From positions 57,228 through 121,227 of the forward strand of contig NZ_FNBE01000022.1 in NCBI RefSeq assembly GCF_900102195.1: a stretch of DNA of 64,000 bases. Reading direction: 5' to 3'. This document shows positions 25,610 through 33,462 of the stretch, one piece after another. The DNA comes from Pseudonocardia oroxyli. GTDB taxonomy: Bacteria > Actinomycetota > Actinomycetes > Mycobacteriales > Pseudonocardiaceae. The notes under the pieces are model-generated. The model was not told where the DNA came from. It ran no database searches and was given only the letters and a program-made list of their open reading frames with translations. A program made the translations under genes and the position numbers. Each line of letters begins with the position of its first letter. The first letter of the stretch is position 1.

Positions 25610-25775
25610 CGTCGAGCCCCCGGGTGCGCAGGCTCGACAGCGCGTCCGCCTGCGCCCAGGCCTGGTCCGCAGAGTCCCGGGTGATCACGTGCGGCCGGAT
25701 CCCGAACCGCGAAGCCTGTCCGCGGTCTGGGGCGAGCTCGCGGCGCCGCGCGGACAAGCGCTCCGGCGCGCTCAT
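25602..25775 (-). pseudogene. Internal fragment of an ssuD-like monooxygenase, still an open and coupled ORF
   Basis: A 57-codon frame from ATG 25775 (ATGA overlap with the NtaA-type gene) to a stop at 25602. It encodes R-F-G-I-R-P-H-V-I-T-R-D-S-A-D-Q-A-W, which corresponds to the middle of SsuD proteins (the R-F-G-I-R-L-H-V-I-x-R-x-T strand-loop). Both the first ~200 and last ~120 residues of the parent are missing. The start and stop codons overlap those of the flanking genes. The fragment cannot be an active barrel. It may persist because it keeps the translation of the operon coupled. Confidence 0.8.
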
Positions 25776-27055
25776 GCGGGCGGGAGGTCGAGGTGCTCGC
25801 GCAGGGTCGTGCCCGCGTACCCGGTGCGGTACACGCCGCGATCCTGCAGGGCCGGGACCAGCCGGTCGACGATGTCGTCCAGCCCGTCCGGGGTCAGGTA
25901 GGGCGAGACGTTGAACCCGTCGACCGCGCCCTCGCGCACGAAGTGGGCGAAGCGGTCCGCGAGCCCGGACGGGGTGCCGACGTGCCCGCGCTGCGGGCCC
26001 AGCGCGATCACCGTCTCCCGCAGGCTGAGCCCTCGCGCCTCCGCCGTCTCCCGCCACCGTCGGACGATCGCGTGCCGGTCCTGCCAGCGCCTGCTGCCCA
26101 TCTCCCCCGTCTCCTCCGGGACGACCGGGTCCTCGGTGGGCAGCGGACCGTCCGCGTCCCGACCGGTGAGATCGAGACCCCAGACCTGGCCCGCGATCGC
26201 CAGCGCGGTGGCCGGCGTCACCTGGTGGAGCCGCACCCAACGGGCCTTCTCCTGCGCCTCGGCCTCGGTGTCGCCGAGGATGATCTCGGTGCCGGGCAGG
26301 ATCCGCAGCGCGTCGGGCGCCCGGCCTGCTGTCCGCAGCCGGCTGCGGATGTCCTCGGCGAAGGTCAGCGCGTCGGTGAAGTCCGACCCGTGGGCGCTGA
26401 AGATCACGTCCGCGTTGCGGGCGGCGAAGTCTCGGCCCTCGGCGGAGTCCCCGGCCTGGAAGATGACCGGGCGGCCCTGCGAACTGGGCGGCACCAGCGG
26501 GGTGATCTCGACGTCGAACTGTGTCGTCAGGGCCGTGAGTGCCTTGGGGTCCGGCTCCCAGCCGGCCCAGATCCGCCGCGCGATCGTGAGGAACTCCTCC
26601 GCGCGCACGTAGCGGTCGGCGTGGTCGAGGTAGCCGCCGCGGCGGAAGTTCTCCCCGGTCCAGGCGTTGTCGGTGGTGACGACGTTCCAGCCGGCCCGGC
26701 CCTGTGACAGCAGGTCCAGCCCGGCCAACCTGCGGGCCAGGTCCGCGGGCTCGTTGTAGGTCGTGTTCTGGGTGGCCACCAGGCCGATCCGGCTGGTCAG
26801 CCCGGCCAGCGCGGCGAGCTGGGTGATCGCGTCCGGCCGGCCTGCGACGTCCAGGTCGTGGATGCGCCCACCGGACTCCCGCAGCCGCAGGCCCTCGCCG
26901 AGGAAGAAGGCGTCGAACAGGCCGCGCTCGGCAGTGGCGATCATCCGGCGGAAGGACGAGAAGTCGATCTGCGACCCGCTCTGCGGGGCGTTCCAGATCG
27001 TCCAGTGGTTGACGCCCTGGAAGAACACGCCCAGGTGCAGCTGCCGCTCGCTCAT
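25772..27055 (-). CDS. NtaA/SnaA/DszA-family FMN-dependent monooxygenase
   Basis: 427 residues, full length for the family. It begins L-H-L-G-V-F-F-Q-G-V-N-H-W-T-I-W. It has T-S-R-I-G-L-V-A-T-Q-N-T-T-Y, G-R-A-G-W-N-V-V-T-T, G-R-P-V-I-F-Q-A-G-D-S and G-A-V-D-G-F-N-V-S-P. It ends Y-A-G-T-T-L-R-E-H-L-D-L-P. The partner would be an FMN reductase, not seen in the window. ATG 27055 overlaps the previous stop (ATGA). Co-transcribed with two LLM genes and a DAO-type oxidase under a SAM riboswitch, it most likely oxidises a sulfur-containing amino-acid derivative, by analogy with the CmoJ/YxeK type. Confidence 0.93.
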   Translation of the reverse strand: MSERQLHLGVFFQGVNHWTIWNAPQSGSQIDFSSFRRMIATAERGLFDAFFLGEGLRLRESGGRIHDLDVAGRPDAITQLAALAGLTSRIGLVATQNTTYNEPADLARRLAGLDLLSQGRAGWNVVTTDNAWTGENFRRGGYLDHADRYVRAEEFLTIARRIWAGWEPDPKALTALTTQFDVEITPLVPPSSQGRPVIFQAGDSAEGRDFAARNADVIFSAHGSDFTDALTFAEDIRSRLRTAGRAPDALRILPGTEIILGDTEAEAQEKARWVRLHQVTPATALAIAGQVWGLDLTGRDADGPLPTEDPVVPEETGEMGSRRWQDRHAIVRRWRETAEARGLSLRETVIALGPQRGHVGTPSGLADRFAHFVREGAVDGFNVSPYLTPDGLDDIVDRLVPALQDRGVYRTGYAGTTLREHLDLPPA

Positions 27056-28113
27056 CGGACCGTCTTGAGGAACCGGTTCGCCGGCCTGCCCAGGCCGAGC
27101 GTGGAGCGCAGCGACGAGCCGGGGACGGGCCGGGTGGCGATCCGCCCGCGGAACAAGCCGGGCAACACGCGCGCGGACAGCTCCGGCAGGTCCTCGTCGA
27201 GCACCGCCGGGTGGATCCGCACCCCGTCCGCCACCCCGGCGAGCTCGGTGAGCAGCGTGACCAGGCCCGCAGGCGGACCGGCGTAGCGCAGCCGGGCACC
27301 CGGCTCCCAGCGCAGGTGTGCGTCCAGCTCCGCGAGCCGCTCCGCGGCGGACCGGGCGGGCGTGTCCAGGAGGACCTCGAGTTCGACGAACCGCAGCCCC
27401 GGCCGAGGAGCCGTCACCGGCTCCGGTCGGCCCTCGACGAGCTCGACGTCGGCGAGGCGGGCGGGCAGCAGACCCGCGGGCGCGAGCACCACGACCTGCC
27501 CCTGCGGCGGCCGCGGAACGATCGCAGGACCCTTCACCGAGTAGGTCTCGCCCACGAAGTCGATGTAGTGGATTTTGTCCCGGTCCAGGTAGCGGCCGGT
27601 GTCGACGTCCCGGATCGCGGCGTCGTCCTCCCACGAGTCCCACAGATCACGCGCCACCCAGACCGCGTCCCGGGCCTCGCGGCGCAGCGCCTCGGCCCCC
27701 TCGACGAGCGGGCGCCCCCAGGCCCGTGCCGCCGCCGGGTCGGCGGTGGTCCCCACCAACCATCCCGCCCGGCCGGTCGCGGCGAAGTCCAGGGACGCGA
27801 GCTGCGAGGACACGTGGAAGGGCTCGTGGTAGGTCGTCGAGAGCACCGGGACCAGACCCAGGACGCTGGTGTGGACCGCTGCGAAGGCGGAGCGCTCCAC
27901 GGCCCCGATCCGGGCGACCGGGCCGACCCCACCGGGCGGGAGCAGCGAGTCGTCGAACGTGGCCAGGGTGAAGCCCGCGTTCTCGGCGACCTGGACCACC
28001 GCGCGGACGCGCTCCGGGGCGAGTAGCGCCGCCGGCGCCCGGGACGCGCGGCGCCACGCGGCGGGATGGGCACCTGCACCGTCCAGCTCGACGGCAAGGT
28101 GGAACGTACTCAC
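27052..28113 (-). CDS. LLM-class flavin-dependent oxidoreductase, divergent short NtaA-like
   Basis: 353 residues. The barrel N-terminus F-H-L-A-V-E-L-D-G-A-G-A-H-P resembles NtaA-type enzymes, and V-L-S-T-T-Y-H-E-P-F-H-V, G-R-A-G-W-L-V-G-T-T and I-D-F-V-G-E-T-Y-S-V-K-G-P keep that pattern. The flavin-phosphate segment G-R-P-V-x-I-Q-A-G is replaced by G-Q-V-V-V-L-A-P-A-G, and the C-terminal third is shortened and altered (S-T-L-G-L-G-R-P-A-N). GTG 28113 overlaps the oxidase stop (GTGA). It is probably a subunit or specialised partner of the neighbouring NtaA-type enzyme. Confidence 0.83.
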   Translation of the reverse strand: MSTFHLAVELDGAGAHPAAWRRASRAPAALLAPERVRAVVQVAENAGFTLATFDDSLLPPGGVGPVARIGAVERSAFAAVHTSVLGLVPVLSTTYHEPFHVSSQLASLDFAATGRAGWLVGTTADPAAARAWGRPLVEGAEALRREARDAVWVARDLWDSWEDDAAIRDVDTGRYLDRDKIHYIDFVGETYSVKGPAIVPRPPQGQVVVLAPAGLLPARLADVELVEGRPEPVTAPRPGLRFVELEVLLDTPARSAAERLAELDAHLRWEPGARLRYAGPPAGLVTLLTELAGVADGVRIHPAVLDEDLPELSARVLPGLFRGRIATRPVPGSSLRSTLGLGRPANRFLKTVR

Positions 28114-29135
28114 GAGAACACCCTGTCTTCCACATCGGTGACGAGGTCGGCGAGCAGCCGACCGAGTGCCGGGGCGAGGGAGAAGCGGTGACCGGCGAAC
28201 CCGGCGCCCACTGCCACCGGACTCGCGCCGGCGAGCACGACCGCCCCGTCCGGGCTGGTGGTGTAGGTCCGGTCGTGGGGGTCGGGGGTCGCAGCGACCC
28301 CCGGGAACCACCGCGTCGGGACCGGCGCGGTCACGTTTCCTTCCCGCCCGATCTCGACTCGCCCGTCCGGAAGTGGGAGGGTGTACTCCACTGACCCGGC
28401 GATGTGGCGTGTGACGACGGGGCCCGACGGCAACCCCGTCACGTGCAGAACCCGCTCCTGCACCAGCCCCAGCGGCGGCAGGACGACGCGGCCCGCCACC
28501 AGACCGATCGAGGCGGCCCCGACAGTGGCGACCACCCGACGCGCCCGGACTGTCCCGCCCTCGGTGCGGATGTCCACCCGGTCCGCGCCGCGCACGTCAA
28601 CCGCCTTCACCGTGGTCCGGTAGCGGATCCGCGCACCCCACCCGACCGCGGCGGCGGCGAGCGCGGCGACCGCCTCGTCCGCCGCCAGCCGCCCGGTCCA
28701 GTCCCGGCGGTGCAGCACCGGGCCCTCGAACTCCCGGCCCGGCCAGCGGACCGCCGCAGCTCGTGGCTCCAGCCACTCGACTCGTCCGCCCCGCACGGCC
28801 GCGGCCTCCGCCAGGGCCGCCACGACCGCCCGATCCCCGTGGTCGACGGCTCCGGTCACCGTGAGCAGGCCCGCACCGGTCTCCCGCTCGAGCTCGCGCC
28901 ACCAGGACCAGGCCTCGGCGGCGAGCGCCGGATCCCCGTCGCCGACGCGGCGGTACTGCGGGACGCCGGTGCGGCCGTGGCCGGGGCCGAACCGCTCGAG
29001 CACCAGGACGTCGTGTCCACGGCGGGCGAGCTGCCAGGCCGCGGCGGCGCCGGCCACCCCGGCCCCGACGACGACGATCTCAGCCGACTCGGCGGGGCGG
29101 GGACAAGGAGTACGGGGACGGGGAACCAGTGACAT
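28110..29135 (-). CDS. FAD-dependent oxidoreductase of the DAO/sarcosine-oxidase family
   Basis: 341 residues from ATG 29135, which follows GAGGTG at about seven bases. The FAD-binding Rossmann motif is I-V-V-V-G-A-G-V-A-G-A-A-A-A-W near residues 20-34, with the acidic ribose ligand in V-L-V-L-E-R-F. The DAO fold continues with Q-Y-R-R-V-G, a substrate domain and the C-terminal F-A-G-H-R-F-S-L-A-P, where sarcosine oxidases have F-x-G-H-G-F. The monomeric-oxidase covalent-FAD Cys region reads G-A-S-P-V and lacks the usual Cys, so FAD may be noncovalent. First gene of the riboswitch-controlled unit; probably oxidises a secondary amine or N-alkyl amino acid made from the imported thio compound. 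Confidence 0.88.
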   Translation of the reverse strand: MSLVPRPRTPCPRPAESAEIVVVGAGVAGAAAAWQLARRGHDVLVLERFGPGHGRTGVPQYRRVGDGDPALAAEAWSWWRELERETGAGLLTVTGAVDHGDRAVVAALAEAAAVRGGRVEWLEPRAAAVRWPGREFEGPVLHRRDWTGRLAADEAVAALAAAAVGWGARIRYRTTVKAVDVRGADRVDIRTEGGTVRARRVVATVGAASIGLVAGRVVLPPLGLVQERVLHVTGLPSGPVVTRHIAGSVEYTLPLPDGRVEIGREGNVTAPVPTRWFPGVAATPDPHDRTYTTSPDGAVVLAGASPVAVGAGFAGHRFSLAPALGRLLADLVTDVEDRVFS

Positions 29136-29181
29136 GGCACACCTCGGAGCAGAGGGGACGAGACCGGACGACATCGACCGC

Positions 29182-29271
29182 TCAGCCGCAGAGGTCCGCC
29201 CGCATCCGGCAGAGGTCGAGATGCCACCGCCGCGTCAGCAGGGTTGCCTCGCCCCCGGCTCGGCTCCACAT
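29182..29271 (-). CDS. Short cysteine-containing leader peptide behind SAM riboswitch
   Basis: A 29-codon ORF from ATG 29271 containing L-L-T-R-R-W-H-L-D-L-C-R-M and ending D-L-C-G, 46 bases before the FAD oxidase gene. Its Shine-Dalgarno GGGAG touches the GATGG 3' side of the riboswitch P1 stem immediately upstream, the same arrangement as at 22174-22187. The T-R-R-x-H-x-D-L-C-R core matches the OsmC leader at 32005 closely. Role as a cysteine-sensing attenuator peptide is inferred. Confidence 0.78.
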   Translation of the reverse strand: MWSRAGGEATLLTRRWHLDLCRMRADLCG

Positions 29272-29280
29272 CGCGTGCTC

Positions 29281-29366
29281 CCATCGCACCCGGCGGTAGC
29301 ACCCTGCACGCGCGGTGCGGGTTGCTGCGGCGTCGACGAGCCGGGTCTCTCGGCCGCTCTGGATGG
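29281..29366 (-). promoter_or_regulatory. SAM-I (S-box) riboswitch
   Basis: On the minus strand the segment reads CCATCCAGAGCGGCCGAGAG, then CGACGCCGCAGCAACCCG, then GGTGCTACCGCC, and closes with GATGG. It is almost identical in the core to the riboswitch at 22183-22269, while the variable P3/P4 loops differ, as expected for an RNA under structural selection rather than a recent duplication. It controls the leader and the four-gene flavoenzyme unit. Confidence 0.88.
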
Positions 29367-29637
29367 ACGCTTCGTACTCAACCCGTCGCTCACCGCCGCT
29401 GTCAAGAGCATGAACGCGCAACCGAATGTCCGGTCAACGCGCCCGGGCACTGCGGCTCCAGCCCGTGTGTGCTGCGGAGGCGTGAGGTCGCACCCCAGGC
29501 CCGGACGGTGCCGGCCCGGGCAGCGGTGACGGTGCCGGTCACCCGCCGCCGTCCCGGCCGCCGACCACCCCGGCCGCCGCTGCCGTGGGTGGCGAGGTCC
29601 AAGGCGGCGGACCCAGGTGGGAGGGTCGAACTGGCGG

Positions 29638-31029
29638 TCATGACACCTCCGAGGGGATGCGTCGGTCGAAGGTCGAGGCCGCGGCGGACAGCACCGTCGC
29701 GGCCACGGTGAGGACGACGGCGATGCCGAAGGCCGCGACGAGCCCGATCCGAGGGTGGGTAGCGCTCGCGACGACGCCGGTGCAGGCCGCGATGCAGACG
29801 GTCGACGAGATGCGCTGGGCCACCTGGAAGAAGCCCGCGGCGAGGCCGTGGGCGCCCGGCGGGGCGAGTGCCAGGGTGAGACTCTGGTTGGGGGCCGTGA
29901 CGAGCCCACCCGCCGCGCCCGCGAGCAGTTGACCCGCGGCCAGGGCGAGCGGGAGAGCCTGCTGCGGCAGCGTGAGTAGGGCGGCGACCGAGCCCGTCAG
30001 GACCGCCGCCAGCAGGCCGAGCGCCCAGGTCACCGAGAGACGCCCCCAGCGACCCACGACCCGCCAGCCGACCGCCGAGGTCACCCCCATCGCGACGGCC
30101 GAGGGCACCAGACACAGCCCGGCCACCAGTGGCGAGAGCCCGAGCCAGTCCTGCAGGGACAGGGTCAGCGCCACGCTGAGGCCGAGCGCTGAGCCGAACC
30201 AGCACATCGCGACCAGCGTGCCCAGGACGAACCCTCGCGAACGAAGCAGGGTGGGCGCCACGATCGGTACCCCGCCGCGGGCGCCGAGCCTGCGCTCCCA
30301 CAGCACGAGGCCCCCCAAGGCCGCGACCGCGAGGGGAAGCCAGATCGCGGGCCACCCGGCGCCGGCGACGGGCAGCAACACGCCGAGAACCACCAGCGAG
30401 AGCAGCGCGACGCCGGGCAGGTCCAGGTCGACCCGCCGCTCTCGCGCGGGCCGAGCGAACGAGAGCGTGCGCAGTGCTACCGCACAAGTGAGTAACCCGA
30501 ACGGAATGTTCACCGCCACGACGAGCCGCCAGCCGAGCCCCGGCCCGGCCACCGCGAGCAACACCCCGCCGATGAGCGGGGCGACGAGCCCGGACAGTGA
30601 GGCGACCGCCGCGTAGGCACCGAGCGCCCGGGTGCGGGCGGACCCGCGGAAGTGGTCCTGGATCAAGGCGATGACCTGCGGGTTCGCCGTCCCCGCCCCG
30701 ACGCCCTGGACGACGCGGGCCAGGATCAGCATCCACGGGGCGATCGCCACTGCGCCGACGAGCGTAGCTGCGGAGAACAGTGCCAGGCCGCCGACGAGCA
30801 GCCGCTCCCGGCCGAGGAGGTCCCCCAGCCTGCCGGCGGGCACCAACGCCAGCCCGAAGGTCAGCGAATAGACCGCGAGGATCCATTGCAGGTCGGTGGC
30901 GCCCGCACCGAGGTCCGCCGCCAGCGATGGCACGGCGACGGTGAGGATCGCCTGGTCGATCAGTGTGGCGAAGCCGGTGCCGAGGCAGATCGGAAGGACC
31001 GCCCGGGAACGGACCTCCTGCCCGGTCAC
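29638..31029 (-). CDS. MFS transporter, DHA2/EmrB-QacA-like
   Basis: A 463-residue integral membrane protein with about 14 predicted helices. The first has L-G-T-G-F-A-T-L-I-D-Q-A-I-L-T-V-A, the DHA2 motif D-x-T-I-V-N-V-A-like region. The loop between helices 2 and 3 has G-R-L-G-D-L-L-G-R (motif A). Helix 5 carries the antiporter motif C region with G-P-L-I-G-G-like A-P-L-I-G-G. It is probably a drug or metabolite proton antiporter. It lies downstream of a short ORF and the OsmC gene on the same strand; a 30-bp gap separates it from the short ORF. Confidence 0.9.
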   Translation of the reverse strand: MTGQEVRSRAVLPICLGTGFATLIDQAILTVAVPSLAADLGAGATDLQWILAVYSLTFGLALVPAGRLGDLLGRERLLVGGLALFSAATLVGAVAIAPWMLILARVVQGVGAGTANPQVIALIQDHFRGSARTRALGAYAAVASLSGLVAPLIGGVLLAVAGPGLGWRLVVAVNIPFGLLTCAVALRTLSFARPARERRVDLDLPGVALLSLVVLGVLLPVAGAGWPAIWLPLAVAALGGLVLWERRLGARGGVPIVAPTLLRSRGFVLGTLVAMCWFGSALGLSVALTLSLQDWLGLSPLVAGLCLVPSAVAMGVTSAVGWRVVGRWGRLSVTWALGLLAAVLTGSVAALLTLPQQALPLALAAGQLLAGAAGGLVTAPNQSLTLALAPPGAHGLAAGFFQVAQRISSTVCIAACTGVVASATHPRIGLVAAFGIAVVLTVAATVLSAAASTFDRRIPSEVS

Positions 31030-31058
31030 CGACCCGCGTCCGAGGTCGTCCCCACTCG

Positions 31059-31253
31059 TCAGCGCAGCCGCGGGATGCGGCTCGGTACCGACCAGGCCGC
31101 GGGCAGGTGCCCGGCGACCTCGTCGGCGATCGGCTCGCTGGGCGCCGCGACGGCGTGCACCGGCCGGGCGCCGTCGACGAGGAAGTCAGGAGAATCGAGG
31201 AGCCGGTCCCCGATCTCGGTGAGCCGGTGGTCGTAGGTGAACGGCAATGACAC
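31059..31253 (-). CDS. Small protein of unknown function
   Basis: A 64-residue frame from GTG 31253, with GGGAG six bases upstream, starting L-P-F-T-Y-D-H-R-L-T-E-I-G-D-R-L-L and ending S-R-I-P-R-L-R. No membrane segment or known motif is visible. It sits 30 bp before the MFS gene and probably shares its mRNA. Codon bias is normal, so it may be a real small protein or the stub of a larger lost gene. Upstream at about 31305-31335 is a sequence encoding W-R-Q-V-D-L-C-R in another frame, a possible decayed leader. Confidence 0.45.
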   Translation of the reverse strand: MSLPFTYDHRLTEIGDRLLDSPDFLVDGARPVHAVAAPSEPIADEVAGHLPAAWSVPSRIPRLR

Positions 31254-31471
31254 GAATTCTCCCTGCTGACAGGCTCGGGACGGGCGACGAATGACCGGCA
31301 GAGCGCGGCCTGCGACAGAGGTCCACCTGCCGCCACCTCGTCCATAGACCGGACGCGCGGCACGGACCAGGTGTCTAGCCGGGGATTCGCCACCCGGACG
31401 ACTCACCCCCGCCAGCAGCCATCACCGCGACGCCCCCTCGCCGCCGCGGGTCCGGTGAGCGCGGGGAGCCG

Positions 31472-31954
31472 TCAGCTGCCGACGGGCAGGGGCGCGCGGC
31501 TCCAGTCGTTCACGAACTCCAGGCCGCTGCGAACGAACAGCTGGGTGACCGGGCAGCGCCGCTCGGTCTCGGCGACGAGCCGGGCGAACTGTTCCTCGGA
31601 CGCGTCCGTCTCGACGGAGGCCCGGACCTCGACCCGGTCGAAGTTGGCGTTGCCCTCGGCCCCGCCGACGAGGACCGCGGTGTCCAGGTCGCCCTGGATG
31701 TCGAAGGTCCACGCGCCGAGGGTGATGCCGAGGTCCTTCGCGACGAGGCTCGCGGTGACCTGGTTGCAGGACGTCAGGGCCCCAAGGGCGTAGAACAGCG
31801 GGCTCGGCGCGGAGTCCGAGCCGCCGAACGCCGGGTAGGCGTCCGCATGGAAGACGTGGCCGGCGTCCCCGGCGGCGGTGAGGGTCTGGGCGACCCCGGT
31901 GCCCTGCGCGTGGACGGCGAACGGAACGACGGTGGCCTTGGGCTGCAGTGCCAT
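31472..31954 (-). CDS. OsmC-family protein
   Basis: A 160-residue OsmC/Ohr-fold protein. The two redox Cys are in L-T-S-C-N-Q-V-T and R-R-C-P-V-T-Q-L-F. ATG 31954 begins M-A-L-Q-P-K-A-T; an open stretch upstream is the leader region. Members detoxify peroxides or handle thiol and sulfur compounds; this one looks like the YhfA/OsmC side rather than true Ohr. A cysteine leader peptide 50 bases upstream ties it to sulfur starvation. Confidence 0.88.
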   Translation of the reverse strand: MALQPKATVVPFAVHAQGTGVAQTLTAAGDAGHVFHADAYPAFGGSDSAPSPLFYALGALTSCNQVTASLVAKDLGITLGAWTFDIQGDLDTAVLVGGAEGNANFDRVEVRASVETDASEEQFARLVAETERRCPVTQLFVRSGLEFVNDWSRAPLPVGS

Positions 31955-32004
31955 GGGTGTGCCTCTCGGGCGAGTGGTGTCGGAACGGGTCGAGGAACCG
32001 CGTC

Positions 32005-32076
32005 TCAGCGACAGCCGCACGAGGTGATCCGGCACAGGTCGACGTGACGACGACGCGTCAGCCTAGCGGTGATCAC
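32005..32076 (-). CDS. Short cysteine-rich leader peptide (OsmC attenuator)
   Basis: A 23-codon ORF from GTG 32076 reading ...A-R-L-T-R-R-R-H-V-D-L-C-R-I-T-S-C-G-C-R, three Cys codons in the last ten. It stops 50 bases before the OsmC gene. No Shine-Dalgarno is visible, which suits leaderless translation. The DNA immediately upstream belongs to the mobile conjugation region, so the original promoter may have been replaced. Confidence 0.78.
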   Translation of the reverse strand: MITARLTRRRHVDLCRITSCGCR

Positions 32077-32109
32077 GATGTCGAGCCTGCGCGGCGCCAC
32101 CCCGCGTGT

Positions 32110-32563
32110 CAACCCGAACCTCCACGACGAACGTCTCTCCTTCCCTGGGCTCATCGCAATCGCCGTGTACGAGCCCGCGGCCGAGTTCATCTACTTCATC
32201 GGCTTCACCTACCTGTCCACGACTGGGTCCAACCAGCCCGGCGAGGTCACCACCGTCCTGGCCGGGCTCGTCGTCCTCATGCTCGCCCTGTTCGCGATGC
32301 CCGCGCTCATGAAGTTCTTCTCCTGGTCGGGCACGCAGATCGGCGGGCAGGGCCCGGTCGGCCCGCAGATGCTCGGCGCCCTCGGCGCCGCTGCAGCGCT
32401 TCCGATGCGTACCCGCGCCGTGCAGCGTTCCGCGGCACAAGCCGCCACCGGCCCGGGTCCGCGCGGCTCCCGCCCCCGGGGAGGGGGACGCACCGGAAAC
32501 CAGTCAGCGCCCGCCGTCATCACGGTCCAGCCAACCAGCACACGCCGACCATTGCTGCACTGA
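32110..32563 (+). pseudogene. Truncated copy of the TrbL/VirB6-like conjugation membrane protein
   Basis: The open frame 32069-32563 encodes I-A-V-Y-E-P-A-A-E-F-I-Y-F-I-G-F-T-Y-L-S, then L-A-L-F-A-M-P-A-L-M-K-F-F-S-W-S-G and Q-I-G-G. This closely parallels the last third of the intact protein at 33623-34705 (G-I-Y-K-P-A-A-A-F-I-Y-Y-I-G-F, V-L-L-K-F-F-A-W-T-G). The N-terminal ~210 residues are absent; the first ~15 codons are unrelated. It marks an unequal recombination or the edge of an older insertion. Confidence 0.8.
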
Positions 32564-32674
32564 CGCCTCCGCGCTCGACCACTTCGGTCAGGCCTCGTGC
32601 AGCACGGCGCTGCACGACAACGCCCTCAAGCGAAACAGAGCCTGTAGCCCTCCTCATCGGAAGGGCCACAAGCG

Positions 32675-33196
32675 ATGCAGCACGCCCCATCTCTCACCGC
32701 TCCCCCGACTCGGCTGGCTGTCGCCGGGGTCTCCGGGGGCGTCGGCACCACCGCCGTCGCCGTCTCGGTTACCGGCATCGACGCGCGCGTCTTCACCGGC
32801 CGAGCCGCCGACGTCCTCGTGTGCCGCACGACCACCGAATCCCTTCTCCGCGCCTCCCGCGCGGCAGCGTTCCTCGGCCAGCGGTTGGGTGCTGTCGCGG
32901 TCAACTCACTCGACGGACACCGACCATCACGCCCGATCGCGGCGCGGATCCGATTGTTGGAAGGCTCGGCCACCACGGTCGTCGTCCCGTTCGTTCCCGC
33001 GCTGCTCGCCGCCACCGACCCGCACGCCCTGCTGCGCTCCGCCTTACAGACCCCGGAGTCCGACCTCAGCAGGCCGCTTCGGCAGTTCCTGAGCGCCATC
33101 CGGAAGCTGACTGACGCCACGCGCCAGCGTCCCATCGAGGCTCGGGCACCTCGGACGGTCATCGCAACACCTCGGCCGCGAGGATTGACGCGATGA
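32675..33196 (+). CDS. MinD/ParA-like P-loop protein of the conjugation locus, short
   Basis: 173 residues starting with a deviant Walker A, A-G-V-S-G-G-V-G-T-T-A-V. Later V-V-V-P-F-V-P-A-L-L-A-A-T-D is the only other part resembling the ParA/MinD fold. It is far shorter than true MinD proteins, and the Walker B Asp cannot be placed, so enzymatic activity is doubtful. It overlaps the pilin-like gene by ATGA and opens the conjugation operon. It may localise the secretion apparatus. Confidence 0.6.
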   Translation: MQHAPSLTAPPTRLAVAGVSGGVGTTAVAVSVTGIDARVFTGRAADVLVCRTTTESLLRASRAAAFLGQRLGAVAVNSLDGHRPSRPIAARIRLLEGSATTVVVPFVPALLAATDPHALLRSALQTPESDLSRPLRQFLSAIRKLTDATRQRPIEARAPRTVIATPRPRGLTR

Positions 33197-33462
33197 GGGG
33201 CCTGCCTGCCGGGGTGCCCAACCCGGCGCCCATCGCTCCCCCGGGCTTGGCCGGGATCGCCGACCAGATCCTCGGCTGGCTCAAGTGGGGTGTCCTCGCC
33301 GGCGGCGTCGCCGGCCTGCTCATCTGCGCCGCGATGATCATCTGGGGGCGTCGCAACCGCTCCGCGACCGCGATGGAAGGCCTCGCTGGCTCGGCCTGGG
33401 TGCTCGGCGGGCTCGCCCTCGCCTCGGTCGCGGCGGTGCTCGTCGGCGCCTTCCAAGTCTGA
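33193..33462 (+). CDS. Small two-helix membrane protein, VirB2/TrbC pilin-like
   Basis: 89 residues. A Pro-rich start is followed by G-I-A-D-Q-I-L-G-W-L-K-W, a first hydrophobic helix (G-V-L-A-G-G-V-A-G-L-L-I-C-A-A-M-I), a basic loop W-G-R-R-N-R-S and a second helix. Size and topology are those of conjugative pilins or TrbC-like proteins found before TrbL genes. Homology is not certain from sequence alone. It is coupled to both neighbours. Confidence 0.65.
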   Translation: MRGLPAGVPNPAPIAPPGLAGIADQILGWLKWGVLAGGVAGLLICAAMIIWGRRNRSATAMEGLAGSAWVLGGLALASVAAVLVGAFQV

